From the NCBI GenBank assembly GCA_007859745.1, contig SMLU01000001.1:3224001-3288000 (forward strand): a DNA stretch of 64,000 nucleotides. Reading direction: 5' to 3'. Every line of letters starts with the position of its first letter. The first letter of the stretch is position 1. The notes below the pieces were generated by a model. It was not told where the DNA came from. It ran no database searches and saw only the letters and a program-made list of their open reading frames with translations. Shown here in pieces: positions 47,737 to 57,384 of the stretch. The position numbers and the translations under genes were made by a program. This stretch comes from Phycisphaerae bacterium RAS1. Lineage in GTDB: Bacteria > Planctomycetota > Phycisphaerae > UBA1845 > Fen-1342.

Positions 47737-50700
47737 TCATGGCCACCAGAGGTCGGTCTCTCCCAACTGGTTCAGGTACAAATTCAGCTTGCCCAGCGCC
47801 TTCTCGCCCTCGCTCACGGGCTTGTCCGCCAGGCTCTTGGCTTCGGAAACCGTCTTGGCGGCGTTTTTCGCCTGGTACAGCGCGGCTTCGGGCACGTCCA
47901 TGCCGCGGTCCTCGAACTCGTCCAGTTCGTGATCGATCTGTTTCAGCGGGACGAAGAAACGCTGATGGAACTCGACCATCGTCTTCTTCACGCCGGCGAT
48001 GCGGGCCTTCATCACCGGAATGTGCTTCTGCAGTTTCTCGCCCACCGCCCGCAGCTTGCCCATGTTGAGCGTCTGGCGATGCTGCACGGCGGCCGTCCAC
48101 TTGTAGATCGCGGCTTCGGTGCGCGTCCACTGGGTCAGCCACTCGGCCCGCTCGTTGAAAGCGCCGTCGCCGGCGAAATCGTGCCCGCTCTCATAGTCGT
48201 AGGGATACTCCGTCTCGGGCCACTTGACGCCAGCCGTGACCGAGGCGGGATCGCGGAGCGCGACCATCGCCATCTGGAAATCGTGCCAGCCGGCCAGGAC
48301 GCTTTCGAGCTTGGCGTACTCGAACTTGATCCGCCGCCAGGTATCGGTCAGCTTGAAACGCGTGCCGGCGTAACCGGTGCGCGCCGACTTGGGGAAGAGG
48401 ATCTCCGTCTTCGCCGGAAACTCGGGCGGGTTGGGCTTGATGATCGCCCATTCCTTGCGAATCTCCTTGACGCAGATCAGGTTGAACGTGATGCCCCAGG
48501 TCAGGCCCAGGAAGCGCCGCTCGTACATCACGCCCGGCGATCCCTTCGGCGGAACGCGCAGGAAGCGGAACGTGAACGCGAAGCCCGTGCGAATGGCCGC
48601 GTTGAACTGGAAGAAATGCTCGTGGATCAGCACGATGTTCGCGCCGGCTTCGGCCTTGGTGGTGGCGGTAAAGCCCACGTCGAACGGACCGAGGCTGTCG
48701 GAGAATTCCGGTCCCGGCGTTTCGTACGACACGTCGAGGCTCAGCGCCCCCATGATCTGGATGTAGATCACCGCCTCGCACTTGGCCACCAGCACGCTGA
48801 CGCGCGCCCCGAAATCGAGCTTGGCCGAAATGCGGAAGAGCGTGCACTTGGCGACGATCTCGTTCCACGAGAAAACGCGGTGGTCTTCGTACTCCTTCCA
48901 GCCCCAGCGCCACGACAGATCTCCTTCCAGGAAACCCGCCGAAATCTGGAAGCTCCAGCCCCAGCTCGGAATCATGTCCCCGACGCTGCTGAGCACATCC
49001 AGCGTGCCCTTCACCGCGTAGACGATGGCCGCGATCGCCTTGGCGATGTCGTTGAAGGCCCGCTCGTTGCGGCCGTTCATCGTCAGCGAGACTTCGACGC
49101 GGTCCAGAAACTTCTTGAGACCTTGCGCGAATTCGCCGGACTTGCTGTAATCCGGGTCGTTCACGTCATCGAACGTCGCCGGCAGCTTCGACTTGTCGGC
49201 CGTATGAAACGCGCGCTTCTTCGGCGCGCTCCAGAGCGCCTGGCGCGACTCCGGCGTCGATCCCATCGCCCCCACGCCGCCGCCCATCGCCCCGTCCACC
49301 CACGAGCTGCGCTCCTTGCGCGTCTTGAGGAAGGTGACGTCGTCCTCTTCAACGGTGACGGCTTCCTCCGTGGGCTGGCGCTGCAGGTTGTCGCCGACGG
49401 CGACATCGGTCGAGATCGCGTCGGACGCCTTCATCTTGATCGAGTCGTGCTGCGACGCGCCGCCGAGTTGCTCCGGCTCCGGCTTGTTGCCGTAGAAGCC
49501 GCTCTGCTTGCTCCACTGGTCGCCGGCGAACGGGTTGTTGACCGGCTTCAGTTCGCCGGTCGGCTCGAGCTTTTCGCCCTCGACGCCCCACATGTTGAAC
49601 GGAAAGGGCTTGATCGAGAGCTTCAGGCAGAACTCATCCGACGGATAAACCTCGAGAATCGTCCGCATCCGCCGCGCAGCCGGCGGCGGCGCCAGCGGGT
49701 TGTCCCGATAGCGGCAAGGGCGGGCCGCATCCACGCTGCCGCACGTATCGACCCAGACTTCGTACTTCTGGATCGGCGGCGCCAGCTTGTTGGCGATGGC
49801 TGACAGAATCTCGCCGAAGGGCGTCACGCGCAGCAGAAAATTGCCGACCTTCGCGGCGCCCTTCTTGGCGGCGCCGGCGTCTTCGCCGGGCTCAAACTTG
49901 TCCCACGGCTGCTTGCCGCGGTAGACGCGGAACTTGTGCAGCTTCTTCTTGGCGACGGCGTCGTCATGCACGTCGCCGGGCTTCTTCACCTCAACCGGCA
50001 GCCACTCGCCGCTTTCGCCCAGCTTCTTGACGCGGACGATCGGGTGTCGGCGCGGCTCGCCGTCTTCACCCAGAATCGGCTCGTTGCAGAAATACGCGTC
50101 GTCATCGAGTTGCAGCGTGACCCACGTGCCGTGGAAGCGCTCGTCGTCCACCGCCCCGGCGCGCAGATCCACCGCGACGTGCTTCGGATCGCGACCGGCG
50201 ATCATCTGGATCGTCGCCGGATCCTGGATCACAAACGCATCCTCCGGCGGAGGCGGAGGGGGAGGAGGGGGCGGCGGCAACGCCTGCGGCGGCGGCAGTG
50301 GCGGTGGCGCCTGCCCGCCGCCTCCGCCCTGATTCTGCGCCGGCGGCGGCGGCAGCGCCGGCGGCGCCGGGGGCAGCCCGGTGGCCCACTGTTCGCCAAC
50401 CTGCGACGCGCCGATTCCCAGCCGACCGCGACCGGTCGCCGGGCCGGGCCGCGCCGGGACCACCGCGCCGCTCTTCTTGTACACGACGACGAAGTTGCCG
50501 AGCGTTCCGCTTTTTCCGCGCTCGGCACGGCGAAGCGACTGGTCCTTGTCGTCCGCGTTGCCGCTGTCGGTCTTGCCGTGCTCCTCAATGATCTCCAGCG
50601 CGTGCTGGTTGCAGGGTTCGTGAACGGCAGTGTCGCCGGTTCGCGGGCATGGCATCGCCGGGTCGCTGGCGTCGAAATCCGCGGGGCCCTCGACCCTCGC

Positions 50701-52794
50701 CAGGATGACGTTCTTTCGAATCGACGCCGGAACCGACGGGTTGCGCAGCGCCTTGTCGGCCTCGCAGTTCATTTCGCCCCAGACCGAAATCGGCTGTTGC
50801 GGGATCGGCGGCGGCGGGGGCGGCGGAGGCGGCGGAGACTGAGAGCCGCCGCCCTGACGCCGATTCTGCGTCGGCGCCGGGGCCGGACGCTTGAACCCCT
50901 TCTTGAACTTCACCTTCACCTTGGCCGTCTTCTCGCCGGCTTTGAAGCTGGCGACGTAGACCATGCCGCCGAACGCCGGACTCTTGATCCGCGCCAGGGC
51001 CTCTTCCTTGCACGCCTCGTCCAGTTCGACGATGAGATCTTCGCTTGCGCCTTCCTGATACTCCTTGTCTTTGATCTTGTCTTCCGTGGCGCGGCTGAAC
51101 GTCACCTTCGGCGCGGTGCGCACCTTCACGAAGCGCAGCGCATCCGACGGCGGCAGCACGCGGCAGGTCAGCGTCTCGGGCTGCAGCTTGATCGACTGGT
51201 CCCCGTTTGAGCCGTTCCCAAGCCGCACGCCGATCGACGCCTCGCTCTGGCCGGGAGGGATGACGGCTTCGAGCGGCGATTCGTCGAGCGCCGTGCTCTC
51301 GACCTTGAAGCGCGCCCCACTGGAGCGCGGCGCGGGCTGGTCGAGCGCGACCTTCAGCGTCACGCTCTGCCCGGCGAAGTAGGGTCCGGCGGGCTCAATC
51401 CACGTCGCCTCCCCGTCCTTCCCGACAAATTTCAGCTTGGGCAGCGCGCGGACCTTGAATTTCGTGAGCTTGAATTTCTCATCGAGCAGAAGCTGCGGCG
51501 GCGGGTTCGGCGGCGGCGGCGGCGGCGGAAGCTCGAGGACGGCGGTCTGCGGCCCGTCCACGTCGCGCTTGATCGTCGCCGTGTCGCTGAAAGACTGGTG
51601 TCCCTCGGGAATCAGCAGGTCGATCGCCTGCTCAAAGGCGGCCGACTTGACCAGGACGCGCGCCCCGCCCACACCGGCCGGCCGGTCCAGACTGACCGTG
51701 ACGCGCAGCATTTCGCCGGGTGTGTACGGCTCTTCGGGCACGAACGGCTGATTCTCAGAAAATCGGGCGGTGCGATTCACCGACTGCGAAATCTTGATCT
51801 TCTTCTTCCAGAGATTCTCCGCGTCGCTCAGCGTGCGCTCGCACTTCTGGGCCGCCTTGGTCGCGATCTGAAGCGTCGCATCGTAGGGCCGGTCGCTGGC
51901 GGTCTTGCACGTGACTTCGGCTTCGGCCCGATCCGTCCCGACCGGAAAATCGACCTGCACCGGACTCGGATCCAGCCCCAGGCAAACCACCTTGGCATGC
52001 GTGCCCGCTTCGACGGCGCGCTGCGACAGCCGCAGCCGGACGCGCACTTTCTCGCCGACCTCGTAATCATCCTTCTGCGGTGAGAAAGGCACCGGGTCGA
52101 AGCTGACCTTGGGCGTGGTCGGCTCGACCACCTTGATCGACGCGCTGACGTACTTCGGATCGCCGGGGGAGAGCTTCTTGCCCCCGGCGAGGGCTGCGTC
52201 CGCCCGCAGCGAGAGCGTGTAGTCGCCGCGCGCCGCGCCGTCGATGTTGAACGCGACTTCCGCCGTGGGTGTTTTGAGCCCCTTGTTGAATGCCACCTTG
52301 ATCGGCGCGGCGAAGAGCGCCGGCGCCGCCGGCAGCGCGACAATCTCGACCCCCGAACCGTCTTCCAGGGCCGGATTGTCGAGCGCGACGCTCAGCCGCA
52401 CCTGCTCGCCGGCGGTGTACTTGCCTTTGGCGGGGATGACCGCCGGCGATTGGAACTGAGCCCTGGGCACGACGCGCTTGACGTGAAGCGTCCGGGTCTC
52501 AGCCGGCAACCCGGCGACCGTGACCGTGAGCGTCTGGTCGCCGCTGACATCGGCGATGTGGAAGCCAAGCGGGGCGTCGATCTTGTCAGACTTGGCGGCG
52601 ATCGAGCTGGTCTGCGAGGCGGGCGAAAAGCCGGGGCACTGCACCGTGACGGTGGCCGGCGCGTCGAGCTTGTTGCGGACGCTGACCTTGACGAAGACCG
52701 GCTTGCCGACGTGAAAGATGCACTCGTGGTCCTTGTCGCGCTCATGCCGCGAAGGCTCGATCAGGACTTCGACTTTCTGCTTGAACAGACCCAT
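47737..52794 (-). CDS. 1685-residue VgrG-linked protein with Ig-like repeats and polyproline tracts
   Basis: No signal peptide; starts 'MGLFKQKVEVLIEPSRHERDK'. Residues about 1-110 form a first beta domain. Then five similar Ig-like units follow, each built around '(Y/T)xxGExxRVxVxLDxPA' (near 120, 235, 355, 475 and 585). Two polyproline runs flank a middle part: ten or so Pro near 655 ('PPPPPPPPPPIPQQP') and more near 800-860. The next region has Cys pairs and 'DRVEVSLTMNGRNERAFNDIAKA'. The C-terminal third is aromatic-rich ('WSFQISAGFLEGDLSWRWGW', 'FFQFNAAIRTGFAFTFRFLR') and ends in a long helical stretch. It stands in the effector position of a vgrG-DUF4123 operon, so it is a candidate delivered cargo. 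No toxin motif I can name. Confidence 0.75.
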   Translation of the reverse strand: MGLFKQKVEVLIEPSRHERDKDHECIFHVGKPVFVKVSVRNKLDAPATVTVQCPGFSPASQTSSIAAKSDKIDAPLGFHIADVSGDQTLTVTVAGLPAETRTLHVKRVVPRAQFQSPAVIPAKGKYTAGEQVRLSVALDNPALEDGSGVEIVALPAAPALFAAPIKVAFNKGLKTPTAEVAFNIDGAARGDYTLSLRADAALAGGKKLSPGDPKYVSASIKVVEPTTPKVSFDPVPFSPQKDDYEVGEKVRVRLRLSQRAVEAGTHAKVVCLGLDPSPVQVDFPVGTDRAEAEVTCKTASDRPYDATLQIATKAAQKCERTLSDAENLWKKKIKISQSVNRTARFSENQPFVPEEPYTPGEMLRVTVSLDRPAGVGGARVLVKSAAFEQAIDLLIPEGHQSFSDTATIKRDVDGPQTAVLELPPPPPPPNPPPQLLLDEKFKLTKFKVRALPKLKFVGKDGEATWIEPAGPYFAGQSVTLKVALDQPAPRSSGARFKVESTALDESPLEAVIPPGQSEASIGVRLGNGSNGDQSIKLQPETLTCRVLPPSDALRFVKVRTAPKVTFSRATEDKIKDKEYQEGASEDLIVELDEACKEEALARIKSPAFGGMVYVASFKAGEKTAKVKVKFKKGFKRPAPAPTQNRRQGGGSQSPPPPPPPPPPIPQQPISVWGEMNCEADKALRNPSVPASIRKNVILARVEGPADFDASDPAMPCPRTGDTAVHEPCNQHALEIIEEHGKTDSGNADDKDQSLRRAERGKSGTLGNFVVVYKKSGAVVPARPGPATGRGRLGIGASQVGEQWATGLPPAPPALPPPPAQNQGGGGGQAPPPLPPPQALPPPPPPPPPPPEDAFVIQDPATIQMIAGRDPKHVAVDLRAGAVDDERFHGTWVTLQLDDDAYFCNEPILGEDGEPRRHPIVRVKKLGESGEWLPVEVKKPGDVHDDAVAKKKLHKFRVYRGKQPWDKFEPGEDAGAAKKGAAKVGNFLLRVTPFGEILSAIANKLAPPIQKYEVWVDTCGSVDAARPCRYRDNPLAPPPAARRMRTILEVYPSDEFCLKLSIKPFPFNMWGVEGEKLEPTGELKPVNNPFAGDQWSKQSGFYGNKPEPEQLGGASQHDSIKMKASDAISTDVAVGDNLQRQPTEEAVTVEEDDVTFLKTRKERSSWVDGAMGGGVGAMGSTPESRQALWSAPKKRAFHTADKSKLPATFDDVNDPDYSKSGEFAQGLKKFLDRVEVSLTMNGRNERAFNDIAKAIAAIVYAVKGTLDVLSSVGDMIPSWGWSFQISAGFLEGDLSWRWGWKEYEDHRVFSWNEIVAKCTLFRISAKLDFGARVSVLVAKCEAVIYIQIMGALSLDVSYETPGPEFSDSLGPFDVGFTATTKAEAGANIVLIHEHFFQFNAAIRTGFAFTFRFLRVPPKGSPGVMYERRFLGLTWGITFNLICVKEIRKEWAIIKPNPPEFPAKTEILFPKSARTGYAGTRFKLTDTWRRIKFEYAKLESVLAGWHDFQMAMVALRDPASVTAGVKWPETEYPYDYESGHDFAGDGAFNERAEWLTQWTRTEAAIYKWTAAVQHRQTLNMGKLRAVGEKLQKHIPVMKARIAGVKKTMVEFHQRFFVPLKQIDHELDEFEDRGMDVPEAALYQAKNAAKTVSEAKSLADKPVSEGEKALGKLNLYLNQLGETDLWWP

Positions 52795-52832
52795 CGGGGC
52801 GTCCTCTTGACGCTAGGGACACAAATGCGAAG

Positions 52833-52985
52833 AAAACCACGGAGACACGGAGACACGGAGAAAGGCCGGGATCGAGCGGCTAAGCGACGGGTGGTGCGCA
52901 AGTATGCGCCCAACGTGGCGCCAAGTCGCGCTTCGTATCGTGGTGCCTCTTCCGCGCATATCTCCGTGTCTCCGTGACTCCGTGG
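52833..52985. repeat. CACGGAGA inverted repeats
   Basis: CCACGGAGACACGGAGACAC on the left is mirrored by CTCCGTGTCTCCGTGACTCC and GTGG on the right, over about 150 bases between the giant gene and its upstream neighbour. Confidence 0.75.
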
Positions 52986-52998
52986 TTGTCTTGGTTTT

Positions 52999-53376
52999 CT
53001 ACGCGCGCCGCGTTCGGCCGCTGATCCGCTCCTCCAGCGCCAATTCGCTCCGCCGCAGGAGCGCCGTCAGCTTCGCGTCGCCGTCCATCTCCGCCTGCAG
53101 GATCGGTCCGGCCCAGGGCGTCGCGGCGGAAACGTCGAAGTCATCGCTCCAGACAAACGTCAGGTCGACGAATTCGCTCGCGGCCCGGTCGGTGCTGAGG
53201 CCGTACTCGACCGCCCGTCGCACGGCGCCGCGGATGCGGGAGTCGAAGGCGTCGACGCCCATCTCTTCCGCTTCGCTGCGCCAGTCGGCGCGGGCCTTGG
53301 CCAACACACGCTCGCGCAGCGACTCGAGCGACGCCCGCACGAACACGTCCCACTGCTCTTCGCGTATCACCAGCAC
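52999..53376 (-). CDS. Small protein downstream of the DUF4123 adaptor, about 125 aa
   Basis: Likely start GTG 53376 ('VLVIREEQWDVFVRASLESL') behind GAGGAG. The pattern 'IREEQWDVF' followed by helices ('RERVLAKARADWRSEAEEMG', 'RAVEYGLSTDRAASEFVDL') matches a short protein that I recall next to DUF4123 genes in type VI clusters. It ends 'ERISGRTRRA'. Role likely in cargo loading, by position. Confidence 0.75.
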   Translation of the reverse strand: MLVIREEQWDVFVRASLESLRERVLAKARADWRSEAEEMGVDAFDSRIRGAVRRAVEYGLSTDRAASEFVDLTFVWSDDFDVSAATPWAGPILQAEMDGDAKLTALLRRSELALEERISGRTRRA

Positions 53377-53404
53377 GGTCCGAGTCTCCTCACCGGGCAG
53401 CGCC

Positions 53405-54046
53405 CTAGCGAAGCACGGCCGAAGATTTCTCCGCGGCCGTCGCCGCACCGACGCCGCCGGGCAACTCCACGACGCGTGTGTAAGGCAATCCGTCCACCCG
53501 CGCCAGCGCCGAAATCGCCGCGCCGCCGCCCGACTCCATCACGTAACTCCGCACGGGTCCAAAAACCAGCTCCGCCTCGATGACGTTGCACGTTGGAAGA
53601 TACTGGCCAAACACGCGCGGGTCGTAATACCGAAAGTAGAGCGACTTGCCGTCGAATTTCCGCACCATCAAAAACGTGCGGAAATGCTTCCGCAGGCCGC
53701 GAAACGTCACGTCCTCCCCGGTCAGGGCGAAAATGCCCCAGGCCTTGCCCCAGCCGTCGGCGATCAGAGTCCTCGTCAGCTCGCCCTCGCCCGACAGCTC
53801 CGCCAGGTGCGGCGCGTGCTGCTCCAGGTCCGGCGGCATGTCGCCCGTAAACAGGCAGCAGTGCTCTCGATCGTGCCGCGAGAGCAGCGCGAGGATGCGC
53901 GGCGACGCCGCCCCGTCGAGCACGGCGAAGACGCGCGTCCGCGCCTTGCCGAAGAGCGCTTCCCAGATCGCATCGCGTGCGGCCTCGTTCACCATCGCCC
54001 AATCCTCGATCCTGGGTCGCATGCTTTCGCGACCTCGCGTAAGCAT
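53405..54046 (-). CDS. DUF4123 cargo-adaptor protein (type VI secretion)
   Basis: Adaptor that helps load an effector on VgrG. Family signs: 'TRVFAVLDGAASPRILALL' near the start, 'PHLAELSGEGELTRTLI', 'GWGKAWGIFALTGEDVTFRGLRKHFRTFLMV' and 'LYFRYYDPRVFGQYLPTCN' (each split). About 213 residues. Start set at ATG 54046; the ATGs at 54025 ('MRPRIEDW') or 53998 ('MVNEAARD') are also possible. It follows vgrG by 70 bases. Confidence 0.85.
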   Translation of the reverse strand: MLTRGRESMRPRIEDWAMVNEAARDAIWEALFGKARTRVFAVLDGAASPRILALLSRHDREHCCLFTGDMPPDLEQHAPHLAELSGEGELTRTLIADGWGKAWGIFALTGEDVTFRGLRKHFRTFLMVRKFDGKSLYFRYYDPRVFGQYLPTCNVIEAELVFGPVRSYVMESGGGAAISALARVDGLPYTRVVELPGGVGAATAAEKSSAVLR

Positions 54047-54116
54047 GCTCCATCACACACAATGGCAGGCTCACGCTGACTCCAGCGAGCGCCTGCCGCG
54101 CGTGCCGCCAGCGCGC

Positions 54117-56498
54117 TCACGCCGTCACCATGTCCGGAGCGTTTGCATCCGCGCTGGTGTTGACATTCCCGCCGGACGCGCCGCCCGGACCGCCGCCTTC
54201 CTGCTGCTGTTGCTGCTCGCACTTCTCGCAGAACGGCGCCCCTGTCTCGTGCGCCGTCTTGAGCGTTGTGGCCTGCGGCGTCAGCGCCGGGAATTCCACC
54301 GGCTCGGCCTGCGGCTGCTTCTTCTCGCCTGGCTCGGCGTCGACCGCTTCCTTTGGCGCGGTCGGCGCTTCCGGATCGGTCGGCGGCGAGTTGGCCGCTG
54401 CGGATGTGGCCGAGACGCCCGCACCTGAGCCGGCCGAGCCGCCGCTGTTGATCTTGACCTGGGCGCCCACAATCGAGACGCCCGCGGACTCGATCAACAC
54501 GAACGACCCGCCGACCTTGACCGTCACGCCGCTGGTTCCCTCGAGGACCAGCGCCCCCTTGGCCTTGATGTGCACGTCGTTGCCCTCGATCGCAACCGCC
54601 GCGCTCATCTGGGCGTGGTAGTCGGCCGCCTTGATGGACAGCTTCGACCCGACCTCGGTGTTCAGGTTCGCGTCGTACTTCCAGTTCCCGTCCTGCGTCA
54701 CCTTGGCCATCAGCTTCTTGCCGACTTCCAGGTGCGATTCGCCCGTGATCTTCGCAAAGCTGTCCTTGGCGACCGTCAGGCTCTGATTGCCCTCGACCTT
54801 CTCCAGCCGGTCGCCGGTCACTTTCAGGTTTGCATTGCCGCCCACCTCGCCCTTCTCATCGCCCACGATCTTGAAGTGACTGTCCTTGCCGATCTCGTCA
54901 TACAGGTCGTTCTTGACGATGCGGTGCTGGTCGTGGCCGATCCACTCCTTGTCATCGTTCAGCACGCGGCGGTCCATGTCCTTTTGCGCGTGAACGAAAA
55001 TCTGCTCTTTGTCCTTCTTGTCTTCGTAGCGAATCTCGTTGAACCCGCCTCCGCCGGGCGAGCTCAACGATTTCCACGTGCTCTTGGTCGGTTCATCCGG
55101 CAGGTAAGGCGGCAGGTGTTCGCCGTTGTGGACGCGGCCGGTGATCAGCGGCTTGTCCGGGTCGCCTTCCAGGAAATCGACGATCACCTCGTGCCCGACG
55201 CGCGGCAGCGCCACCAGCCCATAGCCCGCCCCCGCCCAGCCCTGGCTGACGCGGATGAAGCAGGTGCTCTTTTCGTTCTTCTGGCCGAGCAGATCCCAGT
55301 GAAACTGCACCTTCACGCGGCCGTACTTGTCGGTGTGGATTTCTTCGCCCGACGGACCGACCACGACCGCCGTCTGGCTGCCATGAACGATCGGGCGCGG
55401 CGTGCCGCGCGGGGCGCGATATTGAACGCTGGAGGGAATCGCGCGGATTTCGACGGAGTAATCGAGTCCCTGTTCGCCGGGCCGGGTCGGGTCCGCGTCC
55501 GCCGGCTGCGCCGCGCGGTGGTACAGCGCCGTCACCAGGTACTCCTGGTTCAGCGTCTCGACCGGATGTTCAATGAGCGTGAAACGGAAGCCGGGCAGCA
55601 GATGCCGCACTTGCCCGGTCATTTCAACGACGCGCCGCGCGCACTGGAACTCCTGAAGCCGCCAGCCGGCGATTCGCTTGCCGACGGCCCCGTCGATGTA
55701 GTTGCCGGGATAGTCGTAGTATTCCAGCCCCGTGAACTTGTCGGCCGGGTTATGGGCGACCAGGTTCAGCGTCGGCTTGTCAAAGTTGAAATCGGTCAGG
55801 CGCACGGCGCCGATCTGCATCTCGTGCCGGTCGCGCACCGACGCGATCGTCTCTCGCTCCGCCTCCGACAGCATGCCGGTCGGCTTGCGGAAGGGCACCT
55901 CGGCGCCCGCCGTCACGGGCGTGTGGGCGCTGCTGTTGTCGGCGATGACCATGACGTGCTTGTCTTCGAGCTGCTCGAAGAAAAAGTACGCCCCCTCATC
56001 CTCCAGCAGCCGCGAGATGAAGGCGTAGTCCGACTCGCGGTACTGCACGATGTACTCGCGGACGTCGTGCGTTTCCTGGCAGGCGACGCGGAAATGGTCC
56101 CCGGATGCCAAGCCGGCCGCCTCGAGCACCTTCTTGACGACGTCCGTCGCCGACATCTCCTGGAAAATGCGGCAGCAGTGCCGCCGCGTCAATTGCCAGT
56201 GCAGCGGGACCAGCTCGACCGCGTAGTGATCGATGTTCGTGCCGGCGTCGGTCAGGATGATGGCCCGCACGACCCCGTTGACCCAGCGCTTGCCCGCGGC
56301 CGCCGTGATTTCGAGCGCCGCCGGCTGACCGACTTGCGCCGCCAGATCCAGCTTCTCGCCGATGACCGCGATCTCAACCACAAACCGGAACAGGTCGCTG
56401 ATGGCCTCATGTCCATCGACGCTGACGACCTTGATCTCAGCGCTGACGCCTTCAATCTTGAATACCGCGTCAGCGATATTCGACGGTCGGTCGGACAT
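54117..56498 (-). CDS. vgrG: VgrG/TssI spike protein
   Basis: Trimeric spike tip of a contractile secretion system, 793 residues. gp27-like part from the start to about 390 ('SDLFRFVVEIAVIG', 'VREYIVQYRESDYAFISRLLEDEGAYFFFE'), then gp5-like OB domain ('TDKYGRVKVQFHWD', 'RVSQGWAGAGYGLVALPRVGHEVIV' then 'DFLEGDPDKPLITGRVHNG'). The needle of repeated beta turns follows ('GNQSLTVAKDSFAKITGES', 'LKVTGDRLEKVEGN'). Beyond residue 700 is a Pro/Ala-rich tail with a CxxC ('GAPFCEKCEQQQQQEGGGPG'), a likely docking extension or PAAR substitute. It lies first in the module after the STAS gene. Confidence 0.93.
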   Translation of the reverse strand: MSDRPSNIADAVFKIEGVSAEIKVVSVDGHEAISDLFRFVVEIAVIGEKLDLAAQVGQPAALEITAAAGKRWVNGVVRAIILTDAGTNIDHYAVELVPLHWQLTRRHCCRIFQEMSATDVVKKVLEAAGLASGDHFRVACQETHDVREYIVQYRESDYAFISRLLEDEGAYFFFEQLEDKHVMVIADNSSAHTPVTAGAEVPFRKPTGMLSEAERETIASVRDRHEMQIGAVRLTDFNFDKPTLNLVAHNPADKFTGLEYYDYPGNYIDGAVGKRIAGWRLQEFQCARRVVEMTGQVRHLLPGFRFTLIEHPVETLNQEYLVTALYHRAAQPADADPTRPGEQGLDYSVEIRAIPSSVQYRAPRGTPRPIVHGSQTAVVVGPSGEEIHTDKYGRVKVQFHWDLLGQKNEKSTCFIRVSQGWAGAGYGLVALPRVGHEVIVDFLEGDPDKPLITGRVHNGEHLPPYLPDEPTKSTWKSLSSPGGGGFNEIRYEDKKDKEQIFVHAQKDMDRRVLNDDKEWIGHDQHRIVKNDLYDEIGKDSHFKIVGDEKGEVGGNANLKVTGDRLEKVEGNQSLTVAKDSFAKITGESHLEVGKKLMAKVTQDGNWKYDANLNTEVGSKLSIKAADYHAQMSAAVAIEGNDVHIKAKGALVLEGTSGVTVKVGGSFVLIESAGVSIVGAQVKINSGGSAGSGAGVSATSAAANSPPTDPEAPTAPKEAVDAEPGEKKQPQAEPVEFPALTPQATTLKTAHETGAPFCEKCEQQQQQEGGGPGGASGGNVNTSADANAPDMVTA

Positions 56499-56518
56499 GG
56501 ATCGTCCTCAGCGGCACG

Positions 56519-56580
56519 GGTGGGACGGGCGTCTCGCCCGTCGCGCTCGCGGGTGGGGCGGGCGCCTCGCCCGTCGCTCC
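56519..56580. repeat. Family D hairpin pair
   Basis: GGTGGGACGGGCGTCTCG and CCCGTC, then GGTGGGGCGGGCGCCTCG and CCCGTC; here both halves are in the same orientation. Confidence 0.8.
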
Positions 56581-56614
56581 CGCCTCGGGGTCACGCAGTG
56601 CGGACGTGCGCCGC

Positions 56615-56989
56615 TCACCCGCCGGCCGCAGGCGGCGCCTCCAGAAACGCCGTCGCCTGCGGCGTCGATTCGAAAATGCGAAACATGCGATTGAGGCTGG
56701 TCAGCGAGAACACCGGCATCAGCTCCGGCCGGATCTGCGAGAAGACCACCTGCGCCGACGTCTGCGCGGCCCGGCGAAACACGATTGCGAACACGCCCAG
56801 CGCCGCCGACGAGATGAAATCGACGTTTTGAAACTCGATCACGATCTTCGGCGGTCCGGGCGCGTCGACCAGAGCAAGCAACGAGGTGCGCATCTGCTCG
56901 ACCACGAGCGTATCGAGCACCGCGTTCTCGCTGAATCGGACCACGGTCACACTGCCGACCTTGCTCGTCAGAAGCGGGGAATCGGACAT
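56615..56989 (-). CDS. STAS-domain anti-anti-sigma-like protein
   Basis: 124 residues, single STAS domain. 'IVIEFQNVDFISSAALGVFAIVF' holds the conserved D-F-(I/L)-S-S-A/T, with the phosphorylatable Ser in 'ISSAALG'. Such proteins are partner-switching regulators controlled by Ser kinases. In this position, upstream of vgrG on the same strand, it may tie the secretion module to a signal, but it could also be unrelated. Confidence 0.88.
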   Translation of the reverse strand: MSDSPLLTSKVGSVTVVRFSENAVLDTLVVEQMRTSLLALVDAPGPPKIVIEFQNVDFISSAALGVFAIVFRRAAQTSAQVVFSQIRPELMPVFSLTSLNRMFRIFESTPQATAFLEAPPAAGG

Positions 56990-57133
56990 GACTGCTGACT
57001 CCGAGTTACCTGGCCCGAGATGCGCCCGTGCCGAACGGCGGCATTATGCCCCATGGCGCGGAGTTGTCCAACCGGCTTTTGGCGCTCGCGTGACGGCGGC
57101 GAATCCCGACACAGGTTGCGATGGGCCGGTCTT

Positions 57134-57234
57134 TCCGAACCCGCCGCGCCAAGCGGCGGGTTGAACGACCGTCAGCGATCGGCGCCCCATCAAGTTGTCG
57201 GCGCAACCCCGCCGCTTGGCGCGGCGGGCTCGGA
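57134..57234. repeat. Family A palindromic repeat, inverted pair
   Basis: TCCGAACCCGCCGCG to GCGGCGGGTTGAACG (57134-57166) and the mirrored copy 57204-57234. The gap 56990-57384 contains this and no gene. Confidence 0.85.
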
Positions 57235-57384
57235 CGGACCACAACCTGGAACCGGATGCACCCGCGCACGTCTGGCGGTAGTCGCTCGTCCATCCGTGAG
57301 CTTGACCGCGCCGCCGGCTCATGGCATTCTGTCCGCGGAGCCGTCGCGCGAGTGGTCTGGTGCGGCGACGAGGAACCGCCATTC

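Noticed and set aside
54117-56498. VgrG as part of a prophage tail
   Set aside because: No capsid, portal, terminase or tape-measure genes are near, and the DUF4123 neighbour is typical of secretion systems.
47929-56831. Very long plus-strand frames (624, 424 and 753 aa) opposite the giant protein and vgrG
   Set aside because: Shadows of minus-strand genes with recognisable domains; they are His/Arg/Val-rich without motifs.
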